A DNA stretch of 64,000 nt, taken from positions 124,001 through 188,000 of the forward strand of contig NW_026042399.1 of assembly GCF_023856365.1 (NCBI RefSeq). Reading direction: 5' to 3'. The notes beneath the pieces are model-generated. The model made no database searches. It saw nothing but the letters and a program-made list of their open reading frames with translations, and had not been told where the DNA came from. The position numbers and the translations under genes are program-made. Of this stretch, positions 61,633 through 64,000 are shown in pieces. The DNA is from Brienomyrus brachyistius (Eukaryota > Chordata > Actinopteri > Osteoglossiformes > Mormyridae). The first letter of the stretch is position 1; each line of letters opens with the position of its first letter.

Positions 61633-62465
61633 CGTGTTAGAGAAATATGTACTTTTTTTTATCATCATTTTGCTAGACGCTTAGAAACAACACCCTGCCG
61701 CAGCTTGATCTTAATTGAGCAATAACACGTCTCAAGGAACTGTCGCTTGAATTATTTCCACCCCATATATGGTGACAAACCAATGTTCAATGTCAGTTGC
61801 ATATCCTGTTTGTGTACCTCAATAAAAGACACTGCGAGGGGAGTTACTCTTTCGAAGTTGGCTGAGTTCGACTGAGAGGCTGACACCATCGAGGTCAGGA
61901 CCGGGCTTCCCTTTGTAAGGAAAAGTGGTAAAAATGTCCCAAGGTTCTTGGTTGATCATTTGAATGCAGACAATGTTAGGAATTTATGATCATGGGGGAA
62001 GCCAAGGGAGAGAATGGGGGTTCCAGTTGGCACCACTATGGTGATAAGGATAAGATAAGGTGATAAGAATTGAATTACAATGATCATAAAAGTCTCCACC
62101 CTGTCCTGTCCCGTCCCTGTCTCAGGATCCTCACACTCCAGGGGGTCACTCTTTATATGTAAATTCACTCACAACACCTACACACAAACACCTTGGTGGG
62201 GAGGGCCTTTTTGGGTATAAAGGGGGGTGAAGAACTGTCTTCAATTTGTATCTGAGCTGCCTTTCAGTACCCGGTGTGTCTCTACACTGTATTACATTGT
62301 ATTATTTTTGCTGTTCAATAAACCATCATTTTGCTGAAACTGCGGAGACTCTGCAAGTGGATTCCCCTACACCTTGCAGCAAGTAAAACGTCATCACAGC
62401 TGTCTGTGTTGTTCTGTGTTCAGAGACTGGTTTGTTTTCCAGCGCATCTTCAGAAGAAGATAACC
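61633..62465 (+). mobile_element. LTR-like insertion splitting an L2 LINE
   Basis: About 830 bp interrupts the LINE frame. It contains GGGTATAAAGG (62,213-62,223), AATAAA at 61,821 and 62,317, and a (T)8 tract. TATA plus poly(A) signals without coding sequence suggest a solo LTR or a pair of LTR fragments. Exact ends and a target duplication were not established. Confidence 0.45.
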
Positions 62466-63062
62466 CTAACATATCTCTCCCCTCCATCACAGATATTCAC
62501 ACCAACACACACTGCATCCGCAAAGCCACCACCATTGTGGATGACCCCACCCACCCCTCACATTATCGTTTCACCCTCCTGCCTTCTGAAATAGGTCCGG
62601 AGCATTCGGGCCCTTTACAGCCAGACTCAAACCAGCTTTATCCCCATGCCGTCAGACTACTGAACTCTCAGGGACTAATCTGATACCACACAACACCATA
62701 CACTCATTAACACACTTTATTATTTAACTACTATTTTTTATCTTATTGTCGCCATGTTTACAGTTACTTTTATTTATTTTTATTGCTACCTCATTGGACA
62801 AACCAAACTGCGCCTTCTCAGTACTGGGTTTACTGTGCTGTTTGTGCTCGTTGGTGTCAGTTGTCCTCTCTTTTTGCACTATCCTGCAATGTTTGCACAG
62901 TTTTTGCTCATTATGCACCATACAGTATGTTGCTAGGTTGGTATGTGTTAGTCTTCTGTTAATTTAAGTAGCACCTTGGTCCGAGGGAAACAGTTTCTTT
63001 TGTAACTGTACTATACTCAACTGTGTAAAGTTAAAATAACATTAAAGACCTACTTGACTTTT
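62466..63062 (+). mobile_element. L2-type LINE ORF2 3' end and 3' UTR
   Basis: Encodes SLPSITDIHTNTHCIRKATT then IVDDPTHPSHYRFTLLPSE and NQLYPHAVRLLNSQGLI, the classical C-terminus of teleost L2-type ORF2. It is followed by its 3' UTR ending TGTGTAAAGTTAAAATAACA and TTAAAGACCTACTTGACTT. Confidence 0.85.
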
Positions 63063-63837
63063 ACTGAACAGGTGCTAAAGTGAAATTACTTGCTTCTGGG
63101 AAAGAACTCCAGCTGAAATTCTGTACAACAATTATGGGAGACATATGGGAAGGACGCGGTGTCAGACCTGCCCCAGTGGGACGAATGTGGTTTTCCTAGT
63201 AACAGCAGCTTCAGTCCCAATCAGATAAGCCAGATGCGTCTGAAATTAGAGGAACGGGATCAGACTGGTTGCTCAGGGACTAATGTGGGTAGAACTAAAA
63301 CAGAGACAAATTGGACGGTGTTTTCAATTGTGGGAACAATGAGACAAAGCAGGCAGAGGAGATGCGGGTGGCAAAGAAGCATGAGATAAGGAATGCAGAG
63401 AATGTGGATGAGGGTGAGACTCCTGTGAAAACTGTGTATTGAAAATTAGGGCCATAGTATTGTCATCCATCCTGTCAGGGTATGGAAATACACTGCAGGG
63501 TAAATGGCCTAATGCAGGAAGTGTCTTAATCCTATAACATCCAGCTGATTCAGGCTGTGGGGGACAGTGTAGTACTGCACTCTTCTGGCTGGGACCTTTG
63601 AATAAATGAATGAATGTTACATTTATACAGCCCTTTTCTAAGATACACAAAGAGCTTTACAGAAGCACTGGGGAGCCACTTCAACCCAAACGTGAGGCAG
63701 CAGAGAGAGGGGGCCCAGGCAGAGAGAACAGCCAACAAGACGGGTGCTTCCACAGACAGGACGGGGGCCCCGGCAGACCAACGCTGACGACTCCTGGGAC
63801 CGAAGTCAACAGAGCAGCTGTCGTCATTGTGACTCAC
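63063..63837. other. No recognised feature
   Basis: Short frames only. GGACCTTTGAATAAATGAAT-type and ATTTATACAGCCCTTTTCTA sequence at 63,590-63,655 recalls the 3' end of a common fish retroposon, but I could not delimit it. Confidence 0.35.
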
Positions 63838-64000
63838 CCTCATACATCCATCCATTGTCTAAACCGCTTATGCTACTGGGTCGCGGGGGGTCCAGAGCCT
63901 ATCCTGGCAGGATCTGTGCACGAGGCAGGGAACAACCCAGGACGGGGGGGCAGCTCATTGCAAGGCACATTCACACACCATTCACACACACATGCACTCC
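63838..64000 (+). repeat. Dispersed teleost retroposon, running off the window end
   Basis: CATACATCCATCCATTGTCT, CTTATGCTACTGGGTCGCGG, CCAGAGCCTATCCTGGCAGG and CATTCACACACCATTCACAC. Same family as 51,925-52,078. Confidence 0.75.

Overview
This is a stretch of a ray-finned fish (teleost-type) nuclear genome. Genes are split by GT-AG introns. Three are clear orthologues of vertebrate genes: clcn7, rgs11 and u2af2. The repeat content is typical of fish: CR1-type and L2-type LINEs, tRNA-derived SINEs, Tc1 and hAT remnants, palindromic MITEs and Gypsy-like LTR pieces. The species cannot be named from the sequence. There are no bacterial or viral genes, no CRISPR array and no complete autonomous transposon.

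Layout. 1-5.4 kb: non-coding DNA with an orphan heat-shock-type promoter and an AT-rich array of eight diverged units. 5.4-11.7 kb (+): the last 15 coding exons of the lysosomal Cl-/H+ exchanger gene clcn7; its earlier exons lie outside the window. 16.6-26.6 kb (-): a complete 17-exon rgs11 gene, convergent with clcn7. 27.2 kb: tRNA-Asp(GTC), in the 1.2 kb divergent promoter region between rgs11 and u2af2. 27.8-36.5 kb (+): ten coding exons of the splicing factor u2af2. Its final exon was not found in the window.

The most striking object follows. The intron after the last visible u2af2 exon carries about 3.6 kb of a 29-bp minisatellite arranged as two head-to-head arms (36,664-38,410 and 38,416-40,243). 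They form a near-perfect giant inverted repeat with a 5-nt loop. Every unit carries an inverted CCAAT box resembling an NF-Y site. The flanks show that the array grew inside a palindromic MITE. If the intron is transcribed through it, the RNA would be a very long hairpin.

From 40 kb on the window is transposon-rich: a Gypsy-like LTR end with a 360-codon proline-rich frame, an unresolved exon-like frame (42.2 kb), and a partial secreted cystatin-fold gene resembling chemerin (rarres2) at 45.1-46.4 kb (-). Then come nested LINEs, a 46-bp satellite (49.9-50.9 kb), a hAT MITE with a perfect 8-bp target duplication, a BED-finger remnant and further LINE and LTR debris to the end. The protein-coding genes are single, unrelated vertebrate housekeeping or signalling genes and do not form an operon or pathway. 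Exon boundaries were derived by hand from reading frame, splice consensus and remembered human protein sequences. No alignment was run.
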